Source of the DNA: an uncultured Campylobacterales bacterium | Lineage (GTDB): Bacteria > Campylobacterota > Campylobacteria > Campylobacterales > Arcobacteraceae | NCBI GenBank assembly: GCA_947494995.1 | Contig: CANLWY010000002.1 | Location: forward strand, 1 to 64,000 | Direction of reading: 5' to 3' | Length of the DNA stretch: 64,000 nt | Part shown: piece by piece, positions 33,717 through 42,825 of the stretch | How the letters are laid out: the number at the start of each line of letters is the position of its first letter | Position numbering within the stretch: the first letter of the stretch is position 1 | Translations under genes and position numbers: made by a program | The notes under the pieces: generated by a model | What the model was told of the DNA's origin: nothing | The model's database searches: none | The model's input: the letters and a program-made list of their open reading frames with translations, nothing else

Positions 33717-35000
33717 ATGAAAAAATTAATCATAGTTGTATTTTTATTTTTTACAACTTATGCAAATGCTTTAGCTACTGGTGCTACTATGTCTTTTGTT
33801 TTAAATGAAATTGAAGACAAAGCAAAAAGTATTATTGCAGAATTTGAAAATTCAAGCAATAATTTTATAAACAATGGAGTTTTTACACTACTTCATACAG
33901 TAGATCAACTCAAAGAAGATTATGCAGATGTTTTACATAAAACATCTAACGAACTTACCAGGCATGAAAAACAGATTTTTGAAGGTATTGAAACTCAGTC
34001 AAATAATCTATTTAAAAGTATCAAAGAAGAGCATGATAGAATAGATGATAGTTTGGACAATCTTGCAATTTATCTATCTGATACGATTTTTGTAGGTGAT
34101 GAACCAAGAATCTCAAGATTTTTGTCAAATACATTTGTACATGGGAATAATACTATTGATAAATTTAAAGTAGTAATAAAGGGTAAAAATTTAAATCATG
34201 AAGATAATCATATTATTATGTCCCAAAAAAAGATTACTCCTATTGTAAAAGCTGATAACCAATTAGTTTTTGAATTTGATAGAAGATTAATTGATTCTTT
34301 AACATTTGATAATAAACTTGTGCATCTTCCTATAAAACTATATGTACATGAAGATACATTTTTATGGTTTACAAAAGACAAAGAATATAAATATATTATT
34401 AATGTAATACCTAATGATATTGCAACAATTGCAGTCAAATATATACAAGATAGGACAAGAAAAATAAATCAACATAGAGTTACAAAACATGGTTCGAGTG
34501 GTTCCTTTAAATCTGGAAGAACCTCAAGAAGACATAGACATGTAGTTTCTAATTATTATCCTGATAATGGATATCTTGTAGATACTAATCAACCAATTCA
34601 TGTTAATTACAATGGTTCAGATCATTGTAGTGGTGGAAGTAGTAGATGTGGAGCTTCTTCAACAAAAAATGCTGTAAAAGCAGATTGTAATCTAGCTACA
34701 GAAAGAGGAAGAGGTGGAAGAGTTACTTGCTCTTATAGAATAGATTCCAATTTCTCACAATATAAACTAGAGCATTATACTTCTACAGAAACTAAACAAG
34801 CTACGTTAAAATCAAATAGAGATTTATTATTTGAGCCAACTGAAGGTTATGAGTTTAATAGTGTAATCTTAGAATATTTCGATGGAACACAAAAAGTTCA
34901 TACTACAGATTATTCAAATAATTTGTATTCTATAAAAAAAGATATTCAGAATCATAATGTTATTATCAAATCAAATGTAAATCCACAATTGTTGTTTTAG
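33717..35000 (+). CDS. Exported protein with coiled-coil and basic Ser/Gly-rich linker, unknown function
   Basis: The 427-residue protein has a signal peptide (LIIVVFLFFTTYANA). A helical region at about 25-125 looks coiled-coil (EDKAKSIIAEFENSSNNF, EEHDRIDDSLDNLAIYL). A beta-rich domain spans about 140-240. A low-complexity basic linker at about 250-275 contains HGSSGSFKSGRTSRRHRH. A cysteine-rich segment (SDHCSGGSSRCGASS, KADCNLATERGRGGRVTCS) precedes the C-terminal domain. A GAGATTGT-rich ribosome binding region precedes the ATG. It is the last of the exported trio. No known family; an envelope or secreted role is inferred. Confidence 0.6.
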   Translation: MKKLIIVVFLFFTTYANALATGATMSFVLNEIEDKAKSIIAEFENSSNNFINNGVFTLLHTVDQLKEDYADVLHKTSNELTRHEKQIFEGIETQSNNLFKSIKEEHDRIDDSLDNLAIYLSDTIFVGDEPRISRFLSNTFVHGNNTIDKFKVVIKGKNLNHEDNHIIMSQKKITPIVKADNQLVFEFDRRLIDSLTFDNKLVHLPIKLYVHEDTFLWFTKDKEYKYIINVIPNDIATIAVKYIQDRTRKINQHRVTKHGSSGSFKSGRTSRRHRHVVSNYYPDNGYLVDTNQPIHVNYNGSDHCSGGSSRCGASSTKNAVKADCNLATERGRGGRVTCSYRIDSNFSQYKLEHYTSTETKQATLKSNRDLLFEPTEGYEFNSVILEYFDGTQKVHTTDYSNNLYSIKKDIQNHNVIIKSNVNPQLLF

Positions 35001-35316
35001 TAATAGAATAGAAAGGGAATATACTTTTATATTTCTTTTCTTTAAATAGTAGATTCTATTCCTATTGCTTAATTAATCCTACAAGTTTTTTTAATTCCGC
35101 CATATTTTAACCTTTTAAATAGAGAATAAAATTATATTTATTTTTCTTTAGAAGTGTCTTTGTGTTTTTGTTATGTCCATATTTTTAAAACTCACAGTGG
35201 TGGGAATATTTAATAAATTCACGGGTAATATCTTTTAAATAATACTTATACCTAATTGCATAATTTGCTTTTTTTAAGATAAAATATACTTTTAACCTTA
35301 ATAAAAAAGAGAAAGT
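35001..35316. other. 316-bp intergenic region with right inverted repeat and a gene stub
   Basis: No substantial ORF. It holds the right inverted repeat (35172-35195) and a second TCACGGGTA block (35218-35226) that also matches the left end in inverted orientation. On the minus strand it has a 13-codon ORF (35062-35103, MAELKKLVGLIKQ) with a good AAAAGG site, possibly the stump of a truncated gene. Confidence 0.5.
35172..35195. repeat. Right imperfect inverted repeat
   Basis: This segment matches the reverse complement of 31003-31026 at 21 of 24 positions. With its partner it frames 4.1 kb that includes the retron relic and the exported trio. Confidence 0.45.
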
Positions 35317-36042
35317 ATGGATTGGTTAATACAAAGGCCTATAGCACATAGAGGTCTTCATAAAGGTTCTTATATTCCTGAGAATTCTTATCAAGCTTTT
35401 CAAGAAGCAATATTAAATAATTATGCAATAGAGCTTGATGTTAGAATTACAAAAGATAAAAAAGTTGTGATTTTTCATGATAAAAATACTCTTAGAATGT
35501 GCGGAGTAAAAAGAAGAATTGATAATCAAAACTATGCTGATTTGGAACAATTTACTTTAAATAATACTCAACAGAAGATACCTTTATTAAAAGAAGTTTT
35601 AGAGTTAGTAGATAATCAAGTACCTTTGTTTATTGAAATAAAAAACTATGGTCAAGTAGGGGAGTTTGAAAAATTAGTTTTAGAGGAACTAAAATCTTAC
35701 AGTGGTAAGTATGCTATTTGTTCATTCAATGTTGAAGTTGTAAAATGGTTTAGACAAAATCATCCTGAAATTATAAGAGGTTTAGTTTATTGTGATTTAC
35801 ACAAGTTTGGGATTAATTTCTTTCATCTTGTATTTTTGTATAGGCTTCTTTTAGTAAGACCAGATTTTATATTTTTAGACTATAAGTTACTTGATACTTT
35901 TTTACCAAAGATGGTTAGATTATTTAAAAAACCTTTGATTTGTTGGACTGTAAATGGGAAGAAGAAGTTAGCAAAAGCACAAACTATAGTAGATTGTGTA
36001 ATTTTTGAGAATGTAAAACCAATTAAAAAAGATAGGACTTAG
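35317..36042 (+). CDS. Glycerophosphodiester phosphodiesterase family protein
   Basis: The 241-residue protein has the GDPD catalytic motifs AHRGLHKGSYIPENSYQAF (first His-Arg), AIELDVRITKDKKVVIFHDK (Glu-x-Asp and His) and later FIEIKNYG and CWTVN. There is no signal peptide, so it probably acts in the cytoplasm, hydrolysing glycerophosphodiesters to glycerol-3-phosphate and an alcohol. It is monocistronic. Its stop codon lies inside the loop of a bidirectional terminator. Confidence 0.88.
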   Translation: MDWLIQRPIAHRGLHKGSYIPENSYQAFQEAILNNYAIELDVRITKDKKVVIFHDKNTLRMCGVKRRIDNQNYADLEQFTLNNTQQKIPLLKEVLELVDNQVPLFIEIKNYGQVGEFEKLVLEELKSYSGKYAICSFNVEVVKWFRQNHPEIIRGLVYCDLHKFGINFFHLVFLYRLLLVRPDFIFLDYKLLDTFLPKMVRLFKKPLICWTVNGKKKLAKAQTIVDCVIFENVKPIKKDRT

Positions 36043-36054
36043 CCTATCTTTTTT
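36025..36054. terminator. Bidirectional terminator between GDPD and NSS transporter genes
   Basis: AAAAAAGATAGG and CCTATCTTTTTT form a 12-bp perfect stem with loop ACTTAG. A/T runs on both sides serve the convergent genes. Confidence 0.85.
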
Positions 36055-36055
36055 A

Positions 36056-37396
36056 TTAGATTACACCTAGTTTATTTAAGAATAACAATGCAATTGCAAT
36101 TGGTACTATATATCTGATAAGTGCATACCAAATATTAAATACAGTTACACTTGTAACTGAAGAGAACTTTGTTTTTAATGTATTTTTATCAACATAGTAT
36201 CCTAAGAAGATACAAGTTACAAACCCTGAGATTGGAAGTGCTACTGATGATGTTAGGTAATCCATATGATCAAATAGATTTTTTCCAAAGAATGTCAACA
36301 TCTCTCCATAATCGGCACTCATAGATAGTAAAGCAAAAATCCCTAGAATCCAAAGGAATCCAGAAGTTAAATATACAGCTTTTACTCTAGACATTTCAAA
36401 CTTTTCTATTAAATATCTAACTGATGGTTCTAATAATGAAACAGCAGATGTAATCCCAGCAAATAGTAAAGCACAGAAGAATGCTACAGCAATAACTTGT
36501 CCAAATACTCCCCATCCAGCAAAAATAAGAGGAAGTGAAATAAATACAAGTCCAGGCCCTGCAGTACTTTTAGCTCCAGCTGCAAAAAGGAAAGAGAATA
36601 TGATAATACCAGCAATTAAAGCAACAGCTGTATCTACAATAGCTACAAATACTGATGATTTAACAAAGTTTGTATCTTTACCCATAGAAGCAGAATACGT
36701 AATAATAATACCCATACCAAGAGATAATGTAAAGAATGCTTGTCCTACTGCTGCTAGAATTGAATCTACTGTTATTTTTGACCAATCTGGCATAAACATA
36801 AAGTCAATTGCTTTTCCAAAAGAATCAAGAGTCATTGCATACATTAAAAGACCAAATAATATTAAAGCAAGTAGTGGCATTAATATTAGGTTTAATCTCT
36901 CAATACCTTTTTTAATACCTTTAAGAGCAATAAAAATCATAGTTGCAACTACTATTGTATGAAATAGTATTTGTGTTCCAATTTCGTTTGTAATAAGATT
37001 AGTAAATGTATCTTCAGCTTCTTTGATAGTTGAAGGTAGTCCTGTAAAAGAGATTATAAGATAATCAATAATCCAACCAATAATAAATGCATAAAATGAA
37101 AGAATTATAATACCTGCAAAGATTTGGAAACCACCCCATCTCCAGTTTTTATTCTGAGATTTTGATAAAATCTGATAACCAGATGCAGCATTTGCTTTTG
37201 ACTCTTTACCAATATATGACTCTGCAATAAAAATAGAAAGACCAATAAAGGCAATTGCAATTAAATATAAAATTACAAAAGCTCCTCCTCCATTCTCTCC
37301 AGTTACATATGGAAACTTCCATATGTTTCCTAGACCAACAGCAGACCCTGCTGCTGCTAAGATAAATCCTATCCTTGAAAAACTATTTGTTTTCAT
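36056..37396 (-). CDS. Sodium-dependent transporter, NSS/SNF family (copy B)
   Basis: The 446-residue protein opens with the NSS helix-1 signature FSRIGFILAAAGSAVGLGNI followed by WKFPYVTGENGGGAF. About eleven helices follow, the number usual in bacterial NSS members such as LeuT/Tyt1-like proteins. Na+-coupled uptake of amino acids is expected; the substrate is unknown. The gene starts directly after the stop of the upstream paralogue, so the pair is a tandem duplication within one transcript. The 3' end is served by the bidirectional terminator. Confidence 0.92.
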   Translation of the reverse strand: MKTNSFSRIGFILAAAGSAVGLGNIWKFPYVTGENGGGAFVILYLIAIAFIGLSIFIAESYIGKESKANAASGYQILSKSQNKNWRWGGFQIFAGIIILSFYAFIIGWIIDYLIISFTGLPSTIKEAEDTFTNLITNEIGTQILFHTIVVATMIFIALKGIKKGIERLNLILMPLLALILFGLLMYAMTLDSFGKAIDFMFMPDWSKITVDSILAAVGQAFFTLSLGMGIIITYSASMGKDTNFVKSSVFVAIVDTAVALIAGIIIFSFLFAAGAKSTAGPGLVFISLPLIFAGWGVFGQVIAVAFFCALLFAGITSAVSLLEPSVRYLIEKFEMSRVKAVYLTSGFLWILGIFALLSMSADYGEMLTFFGKNLFDHMDYLTSSVALPISGFVTCIFLGYYVDKNTLKTKFSSVTSVTVFNIWYALIRYIVPIAIALLFLNKLGVI

Positions 37397-38731
37397 TTAT
37401 ATAGCTCCTAATTTGTTTAAAAATAGTATAATAATTGCAATTGGAACTACAAATCTAATTAAGAAGTACCAAATATTAAAAATCGTTTCACTCGTGTGTT
37501 TTGTAAACTTCTCTTTTAAAACTTCTTTTTCAACAAAGAATCCTAAAAAGATACAAATAAGCATTGCTGCTATTGGCATCATAACAGAAGAAGACATAAA
37601 GTCCATAATATCAAAGGCATTTTTACCAAAGAAAGTAAGTTCTGCTCCAAAAGATTTTGACATTGAAAGTAGAGCAACAATTCCTAATACATAAAATGTT
37701 CCCCCACAAAGAAGAGTTGCTTTTGCTCTTGTAATTTTAAATCTTTCAATAAAGAATCTTAGTGATGGTTCAATCATTGAAACAGCAGATGTAATTCCTG
37801 CAAAAACTAAAGCAACAAAGAAAGATACTGCAATGATTTGCCCTAAGATTCCCCATCCTGAGAAAATAACAGGAAGTGAAATAAATACAAGACCAGGTCC
37901 TGCTGCACTCTCTGCTCCTGCAGCAAAAAGGAAAGAGAATATAATTAGACCAGCAACAAGTGCAATAGATGTATCAACTATAGCAACCATAAATGATGAT
38001 TTAACAAAGTTCGCTTCTTTTGGTAAAGATGCAGAATAAGTTAAAATTGTACCAACTCCAAGTGAAAGAGTAAAAAAGGCTTGTCCTAAAGCAGCTAATA
38101 AGGCATGACCATCAATTTTTGAAAAGTCAGGTGTAAACATAAATGAAACTGCTTGTGAAAATGAGTCTAATGTTAATGCGTAAACTAAAAGACCAATTAA
38201 AATTAATCCTAAAAGAGGCATTAGAATAAGATTGATTTTTTCAATTCCTTCTTTTATCCCTTTTAAAACAATAAGAATTACTGAACCTGCAATTAGTGTA
38301 TGGTAAACAATTAGTGAACCGATATCATCAGAAATCAATTTCTCAAAGTTTGCGCCAGCAACTTTTGCTTCTGTTGGAAGATCACTAAATGAAGTAATTA
38401 CATAGTCTAAAATCCAACCTAATACAACAGAGTAAAAAGATAAAATGATAAGCCCTGTAGCTACCATAAATCCTGCAAATTTCCAATTTTGATTTTTCGT
38501 CTTAGAAATAGATACAAATGATGTAGAAACGTCAGATTGTCCATTTTGTCCAATAACAGCCTCTGCTAAGAATACTGTTAAACCAATAAATAAAATAGCA
38601 AGTAGATACACTAAAATAAATGCACCACCTCCATATTCACCTGTAATATATGGGAATCTCCAAATATTACCTAAACCTACAGCTGACCCAGCTGCTGCTA
38701 ATATAAATCCTATCCGTGAAAATTTATTCAC
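37397..38731 (-). CDS. Sodium-dependent transporter, NSS/SNF family (copy A)
   Basis: The 444-residue protein shares its architecture and long stretches with the downstream copy: the opening is again SRIGFILAAAGSAVGLGNIW, and LIIFSFLFAAGA and AGITSAVS recur. It is the promoter-proximal gene. The two copies differ mostly in loops and in segments lining the substrate pathway, consistent with divergence in substrate. Direct abutment (0-nt gap) shows co-expression. Confidence 0.92.
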   Translation of the reverse strand: MNKFSRIGFILAAAGSAVGLGNIWRFPYITGEYGGGAFILVYLLAILFIGLTVFLAEAVIGQNGQSDVSTSFVSISKTKNQNWKFAGFMVATGLIILSFYSVVLGWILDYVITSFSDLPTEAKVAGANFEKLISDDIGSLIVYHTLIAGSVILIVLKGIKEGIEKINLILMPLLGLILIGLLVYALTLDSFSQAVSFMFTPDFSKIDGHALLAALGQAFFTLSLGVGTILTYSASLPKEANFVKSSFMVAIVDTSIALVAGLIIFSFLFAAGAESAAGPGLVFISLPVIFSGWGILGQIIAVSFFVALVFAGITSAVSMIEPSLRFFIERFKITRAKATLLCGGTFYVLGIVALLSMSKSFGAELTFFGKNAFDIMDFMSSSVMMPIAAMLICIFLGFFVEKEVLKEKFTKHTSETIFNIWYFLIRFVVPIAIIILFLNKLGAI

Positions 38732-38886
38732 AACTTAACCTTTAATTAAATTTTAAAGGTAATTATATAGTAATTTTTTGAAATTTATATGAAATTTAAT
38801 AAGGTTTTAGTGAATATTTAACATTTAGTATTACTTTTGGTAATCCTATATAGGGTTTATCATTGATATAAGTTTTTTTAATCTAA

Positions 38887-38914
38887 AAAGTTTTAGGTTT
38901 TATCCTAAAACTTT
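38887..38914 (-). terminator. Terminator of the PolC-type exonuclease gene
   Basis: AAAGTTTTAGG and CCTAAAACTTT pair over 11 bp around TTTTAT. On the minus strand it is followed by a T run. It overlaps the exonuclease stop codon. Confidence 0.75.
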
Positions 38915-39637
38915 GTCCAGTGTATATTTTAGATCTTCATCTAAATCCATATTTGTACGCATCCAGTTTAAATATCCTGCATCTTCTTGAGCTACTTTTG
39001 CTATTTCTTTACCTTTGTGTTTACCAAATTTAAAAGTTTTTATTAAAACTGGCGTTTTTGTTAGTTCTGCAAGTTTTTCCATAGGGTTATAATCTGGATA
39101 GATTTCTCTACATTTTGGAACAAGTTTTGATAAAAATAGTTTCATAACTAAAACGTCACCTATTGCATCATGGGCTTTAATTGTTATATTATGTTTTGCC
39201 GCTTCTGCTTCTTCTGTTTTATATAGTTCAAGTGCATATCTTAGATATTGAAGTCTATGGTATGGCATCTCTGGAAATAGATGCTTTGCGCATCTTAAAG
39301 TATCAATTAATTGATAAGAATTTACAAAACCTTCTTTTTCAATCATTCCCATATCAAAAGATATATTGTGTGCTATTAGATAGTTTTCATTAGAGTTTAA
39401 CTCTTCTAGCCTTTTATAGAAGTTTGTCTCAGTTGCTGTACATTTGCCTTCAATTAGATTTGGAGTAATATTATGAACTTCCATCGCTTCAATTTTAATT
39501 TCAATATCTGATGAACAAAACTCATCAAAAGCTTCAATTTTTCCTTTTTGGTCTACAATCATTGCTCCAAATTGAATTACTCTATCTTCTTCTTGGTTTC
39601 CTGTAGTTTCTGTATCAAATAGTACATAATGTGGCAT
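38900..39637 (-). CDS. DEDDh 3'-5' exonuclease with C-terminal DUF3820-like domain
   Basis: The 245-residue protein has ExoI LFDTETTGNQEEDRVIQFG (D8, E10), ExoII LIAHNISFDMGMIEKEGF and ExoIII AHDAIGDVLVMKLFL. The C-terminal tail FKFGKHKGKEIAKVAQEDAG then YLNWM is the small domain often fused to DnaQ-like exonucleases (the YLNWM helix resembles DUF3820). A role in proofreading or repair is likely, but the exact substrate is not determined. It is separated from queA by 59 bp. Confidence 0.87.
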   Translation of the reverse strand: MPHYVLFDTETTGNQEEDRVIQFGAMIVDQKGKIEAFDEFCSSDIEIKIEAMEVHNITPNLIEGKCTATETNFYKRLEELNSNENYLIAHNISFDMGMIEKEGFVNSYQLIDTLRCAKHLFPEMPYHRLQYLRYALELYKTEEAEAAKHNITIKAHDAIGDVLVMKLFLSKLVPKCREIYPDYNPMEKLAELTKTPVLIKTFKFGKHKGKEIAKVAQEDAGYLNWMRTNMDLDEDLKYTLDKVLG

Positions 39638-39696
39638 TGTATTTATTTCTCCAAATTTATTTAATGTATTCTTATAAAATGCTTTATTAATAAAGC

Positions 39697-40737
39697 TTAT
39701 ATTATTAACATACCATCGCCATAAGAGTAAAATCTATACTCTTCTTTGATAGCTTCATTGTATATTTCAAGTGTCTTTTCTAAGCCAACAAATGATGCAA
39801 TTAGCATAATAAGTGTTGATTTAGGTAAGTGAAAGTTTGTAAGTAAGTGATCTACTTTTATAGGTTTATTTGCTGGGTTTAAAAATAGGTCACATTCACC
39901 TTGAATCATATTTGTTCTTGCATAGTATTCAACTGTTCTTGTAACTGTAGTACCCACAGCAAGTACTTTTTGAGCTTTATCCAAAGCAGCTTTTGCTTCA
40001 ATTCCTATTTCAAAATATTCACTATGCATAGGGTGTTCTAAAATATCTTCACTATCTACAGGTTTAAAAGTTCCAGCTCCTACATGTAGAGTCAAAAAAT
40101 TAACGGGAAATTTATTATGAATTTTTTCTAGTAATTCGTCTGTAAAGTGAAGTGATGCAGTTGGTGCTGCAACAGCTCCATAGTTTTTAGCAAATAGTGT
40201 TTGATAGTCTTGATTATCTTTCTCTTCATCTTCTCTATTCATATATGGAGGTAAAGGTAGATGACCAATCTCATTTAAAATCTCTACAAGAGTTAGAAAA
40301 TCAAGTTTTTCATCACCTTTATAAAAATTTACAATTCTACTTCCATCATCATTTACTTCTATAACTTCAGCATTTAAGTTTTTATCAAAAAATAGTTTTG
40401 TACCTTCTTTTACTTTACCTCTAATCATTACTAAGTATCTATCCATAAAAAGAGGTTTGTTAAATAGTAGCTCTATTTTTCCACCTGATTCTTTAGTTCC
40501 AAAGATTCTTGCTTTTATAACTTTTGTATCATTTAAAAATACAGAGATATTTTCAGGCAGAAACTGCATAAGGTTTTTAAAAGTAGTGTGAGTGATTTTA
40601 TCTTCTGCTCTATTATAAACTAAAAGTCTAGCACTATCTGCTGGATGTACAGGATGTGTAGCTATGAGCTCTTTAGGAAGCTCATAGTCATAACTTGAAG
40701 TTTTAAGAGGATCTAGTTCTATATTATTCTTCTTCAT
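39697..40737 (-). CDS. queA: QueA: SAM:tRNA ribosyltransferase-isomerase (queuosine biosynthesis)
   Basis: From ATG 40737 (MKKNNIELDPLKTSSYDYEL) the product is 346 residues, the normal size. Motifs include YDYELPKELIATHPVHPADS, FLNDTKVIKARI, GHLPLPPYMNRE, AAPTASLHFT and LTNFHLPKSTLIMLIASFVG. QueA moves the ribosyl part of SAM to preQ1 in tRNA to form epoxyqueuosine. The longer frame to 40788 would overlap tatC more deeply and adds non-family residues. The chosen start overlaps the end of tatC by 14 nt, making a tatB-tatC-queA operon. Confidence 0.95.
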   Translation of the reverse strand: MKKNNIELDPLKTSSYDYELPKELIATHPVHPADSARLLVYNRAEDKITHTTFKNLMQFLPENISVFLNDTKVIKARIFGTKESGGKIELLFNKPLFMDRYLVMIRGKVKEGTKLFFDKNLNAEVIEVNDDGSRIVNFYKGDEKLDFLTLVEILNEIGHLPLPPYMNREDEEKDNQDYQTLFAKNYGAVAAPTASLHFTDELLEKIHNKFPVNFLTLHVGAGTFKPVDSEDILEHPMHSEYFEIGIEAKAALDKAQKVLAVGTTVTRTVEYYARTNMIQGECDLFLNPANKPIKVDHLLTNFHLPKSTLIMLIASFVGLEKTLEIYNEAIKEEYRFYSYGDGMLII

Positions 40738-41455
40738 CTTCAATAGGCGTTGCTGGGTTAAATACTTTTGCAATATAGATTGATACAATGTATAAGAAAA
40801 TTAATGGTCCAGCCATTAGGAATTGTGTAATTACATCTGGTGGAGTTAAAAGTGATGCAAAAATAAAAATAATTACAACTGCATATTTAAAATAGTCTTT
40901 TAACATTTGATCATCTACTAGACCAATTTTAGCTAAGAAAAATGTAATAACTGGTAATTCAAAGGCAATACCAAATCCAAATAAAAGTTTTGTAAAGAAA
41001 CCTACGTATTTACCAATACTTGGTAAAATTGTAACAACGGCAGAACCAAAGTTAATTAGGAATTCAAAACCAAAAGGTACAACTACATAGTATGCAAATG
41101 AAGATCCAATTAAAAACATTAATGTTGCAAAAAAGACAAAAGGTACAACTAATTTCTTTTCATGGTCATAAAGTCCTGGTGATAAAAACAACCACAATTG
41201 CCAAAAAATCACTGGAAGTGAAATAATAAATCCTGCAAAAAAAGCTACTTTTAAAGCAGTGAAAAAAGTTTCTTGAATTTCAACTGCAACCATTTGTGAG
41301 TTTGGTGGAAGTACTGCTTCAACAGGTACCATCATCCATTCTAAAATAGGTTCATAAAAGAAAAAACATATAAAAAAAGCAATACCTAAAGAAATTGCAG
41401 AATATACAAGTCTTTTTCTAAGGTCTGCAATATGGGGTTTTAAATCTTCTAACAT
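40724..41455 (-). CDS. tatC: Sec-independent (Tat) translocase subunit TatC
   Basis: The 243-residue protein has six membrane helices and TatC signatures LKPHIADLRKRLVYSAIS and FAYYVVVPFGFEFLINFGS. It forms, with TatB, the receptor for twin-arginine signal peptides. It follows tatB with a TAATG overlap. The window contains a clear Tat substrate, the superoxide-reductase-like protein at 48426, whose export would need this complex. TatA is not encoded here. Confidence 0.95.
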   Translation of the reverse strand: MLEDLKPHIADLRKRLVYSAISLGIAFFICFFFYEPILEWMMVPVEAVLPPNSQMVAVEIQETFFTALKVAFFAGFIISLPVIFWQLWLFLSPGLYDHEKKLVVPFVFFATLMFLIGSSFAYYVVVPFGFEFLINFGSAVVTILPSIGKYVGFFTKLLFGFGIAFELPVITFFLAKIGLVDDQMLKDYFKYAVVIIFIFASLLTPPDVITQFLMAGPLIFLYIVSIYIAKVFNPATPIEDEEE

Positions 41456-41988
41456 TATTTAATTTCCTCAGTTCCATCAAAATCTTCAAGTTCGACTTTA
41501 AATTTATTCATTGCATCAGCTCCACTTTCATCTATAAGTTCAGCTTCTTCAATTTTTTCATTTACTTTGTTTTCAACTTTTTCAACTGTTTTTTCTTCAA
41601 TCTTTTTTTCTTCTTTAGTCGAATCTTTTTTCTTTTTTTTCTTTTTTGGCTCTTTTAATGATACTTTTTCTTCAGCTTTTTTTTCTTTTTTAGCTTTTGG
41701 AACATCATCTTCATTTATGATTTTATTAAGTCCTAAATCTAGATTCTCTTTCATACTAAGAGTTGATTTAGCATCTTCAATTTGAGCTTTGTATTTAGCT
41801 GCTTCTTCTCTCATCTCAGCAATGTTAAGTTCATTGTCAAGAGTTGATTTAGCATCTTCTACACCTGATTTAAATTTTTTAAGAAACTTTGCAATTTCTA
41901 CCATAGCAGTAGGTAGTTTTTCAGGTCCTAACGCAATGATTGCTACAATTGCAATCAAAAATATTTCCATAAAACCCATTCCGAACAT
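41455..41988 (-). CDS. tatB: Tat translocase subunit TatB
   Basis: The chosen start is ATG 41988 (MFGMGFMEIFLIAIVAIIAL), with GGAG placed correctly; a TTG 12 nt upstream overlaps that site. The 177-residue protein has one N-terminal helix, the GPEKLP hinge and an amphipathic helix (TAMVEIAKFLKKFKSGVED), then a long charged tail with a polylysine stretch (KEPKKKKKKKDSTKEEKK). The tail is typical in length for Campylobacterota TatB. It is the first gene of the tatBC-queA operon. Confidence 0.92.
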   Translation of the reverse strand: MFGMGFMEIFLIAIVAIIALGPEKLPTAMVEIAKFLKKFKSGVEDAKSTLDNELNIAEMREEAAKYKAQIEDAKSTLSMKENLDLGLNKIINEDDVPKAKKEKKAEEKVSLKEPKKKKKKKDSTKEEKKIEEKTVEKVENKVNEKIEEAELIDESGADAMNKFKVELEDFDGTEEIK

Positions 41989-42069
41989 ATAATTCTCCAA
42001 TTTGTTTTTAAAGGTGATGATTTTAACTTATTTTTGCTAAAATCTTGCCATTATTTTTAAAGGAATGAG

Positions 42070-42825
42070 ATGAAAATTATCGTTTTACTTGTAATTGGAG
42101 TAGTTTTATATTTTATTGCAAGGAATTATAAGACTGAAAAGTTTGAGAATATTAAACTTAATATAAAAGAGAATTTTACTGGTGATTTAATGAATCATGA
42201 AGCAGGTCTGCTTGTATCTCTTATGGCAAAAGTGGCAAAAGCAGATGGATCAGTTTGTGAACTTGAAGCTGAAATGCTAAAGCATACTTTTACAGATATA
42301 TCAAGACATTTTGAAAATCAAGAAGAGATTAGAGAAAAACTGAAAAAAATTTATACTGCAGAAAAAGAGAGTTTTGATAATACTGTTCAAATATGTGAAA
42401 AATTATACAAGATTACAAAACATGATTATCCTAAACGTGTTAAAATTATGGAGTATTTGCTAAATCTTGCTTTTATTGATAAAGATTTTTCTCAAACAGA
42501 GTTTATGATTACAGAAGATATTTCAAGTGCTTTAAAAATTAAAAGAGCAGATTTTGAAAACCTTGTAAATAAATTTGAGACTTTTTATAAAGAGCAAAAA
42601 GCAAATCAAGCACTATCTTTAGATAAAGCATATGAGGTTTTAGAATCAAATGCAAATGATGATGCAGGTGTTTTAAAGAAAAACTATAGACGTCTTGTAA
42701 AGCAACACCATCCTGATATTATTTCTGGACAGGGTGCTAGTCAAGATATTATAGATGAAGCAACAAGAAAACTTCAAGAGATAAATGAATCATATGAACT
42801 TATAAAAAAAGAGAGAAATATATAA
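42070..42825 (+). CDS. TerB plus J-domain co-chaperone (DjlA-like)
   Basis: The 251-residue protein has an N-terminal membrane anchor (IIVLLVIGVVLYFIA), a TerB-like helical domain at about 40-180 (LVSLMAKVAKADGSVCELEAE) and a C-terminal J domain at about 195-250 with the HPD motif (RRLVKQHHPDIISGQ). This is the DjlA arrangement, in which the J domain stimulates DnaK in the cytoplasm near the membrane. The next gene starts at its stop, so it heads a run of five co-directional genes that ends with nadE. Confidence 0.9.
   Translation: MKIIVLLVIGVVLYFIARNYKTEKFENIKLNIKENFTGDLMNHEAGLLVSLMAKVAKADGSVCELEAEMLKHTFTDISRHFENQEEIREKLKKIYTAEKESFDNTVQICEKLYKITKHDYPKRVKIMEYLLNLAFIDKDFSQTEFMITEDISSALKIKRADFENLVNKFETFYKEQKANQALSLDKAYEVLESNANDDAGVLKKNYRRLVKQHHPDIISGQGASQDIIDEATRKLQEINESYELIKKERNI

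Noticed and set aside
35062-35103. 13-codon minus-strand ORF MAELKKLVGLIKQ as a functional peptide gene
   Set aside because: The ribosome binding site is good but the peptide is too short to judge; treated as a possible gene stub beside the inverted repeat.
36600-38039. Plus-strand ORFs opposite the NSS transporter genes
   Set aside because: Antisense shadows of conserved membrane helices; no ribosome binding sites.
41567-41992. Plus-strand Phe/Ser-rich ORFs opposite tatB
   Set aside because: The poly-Lys tail of TatB read backwards gives Phe runs; not genes.
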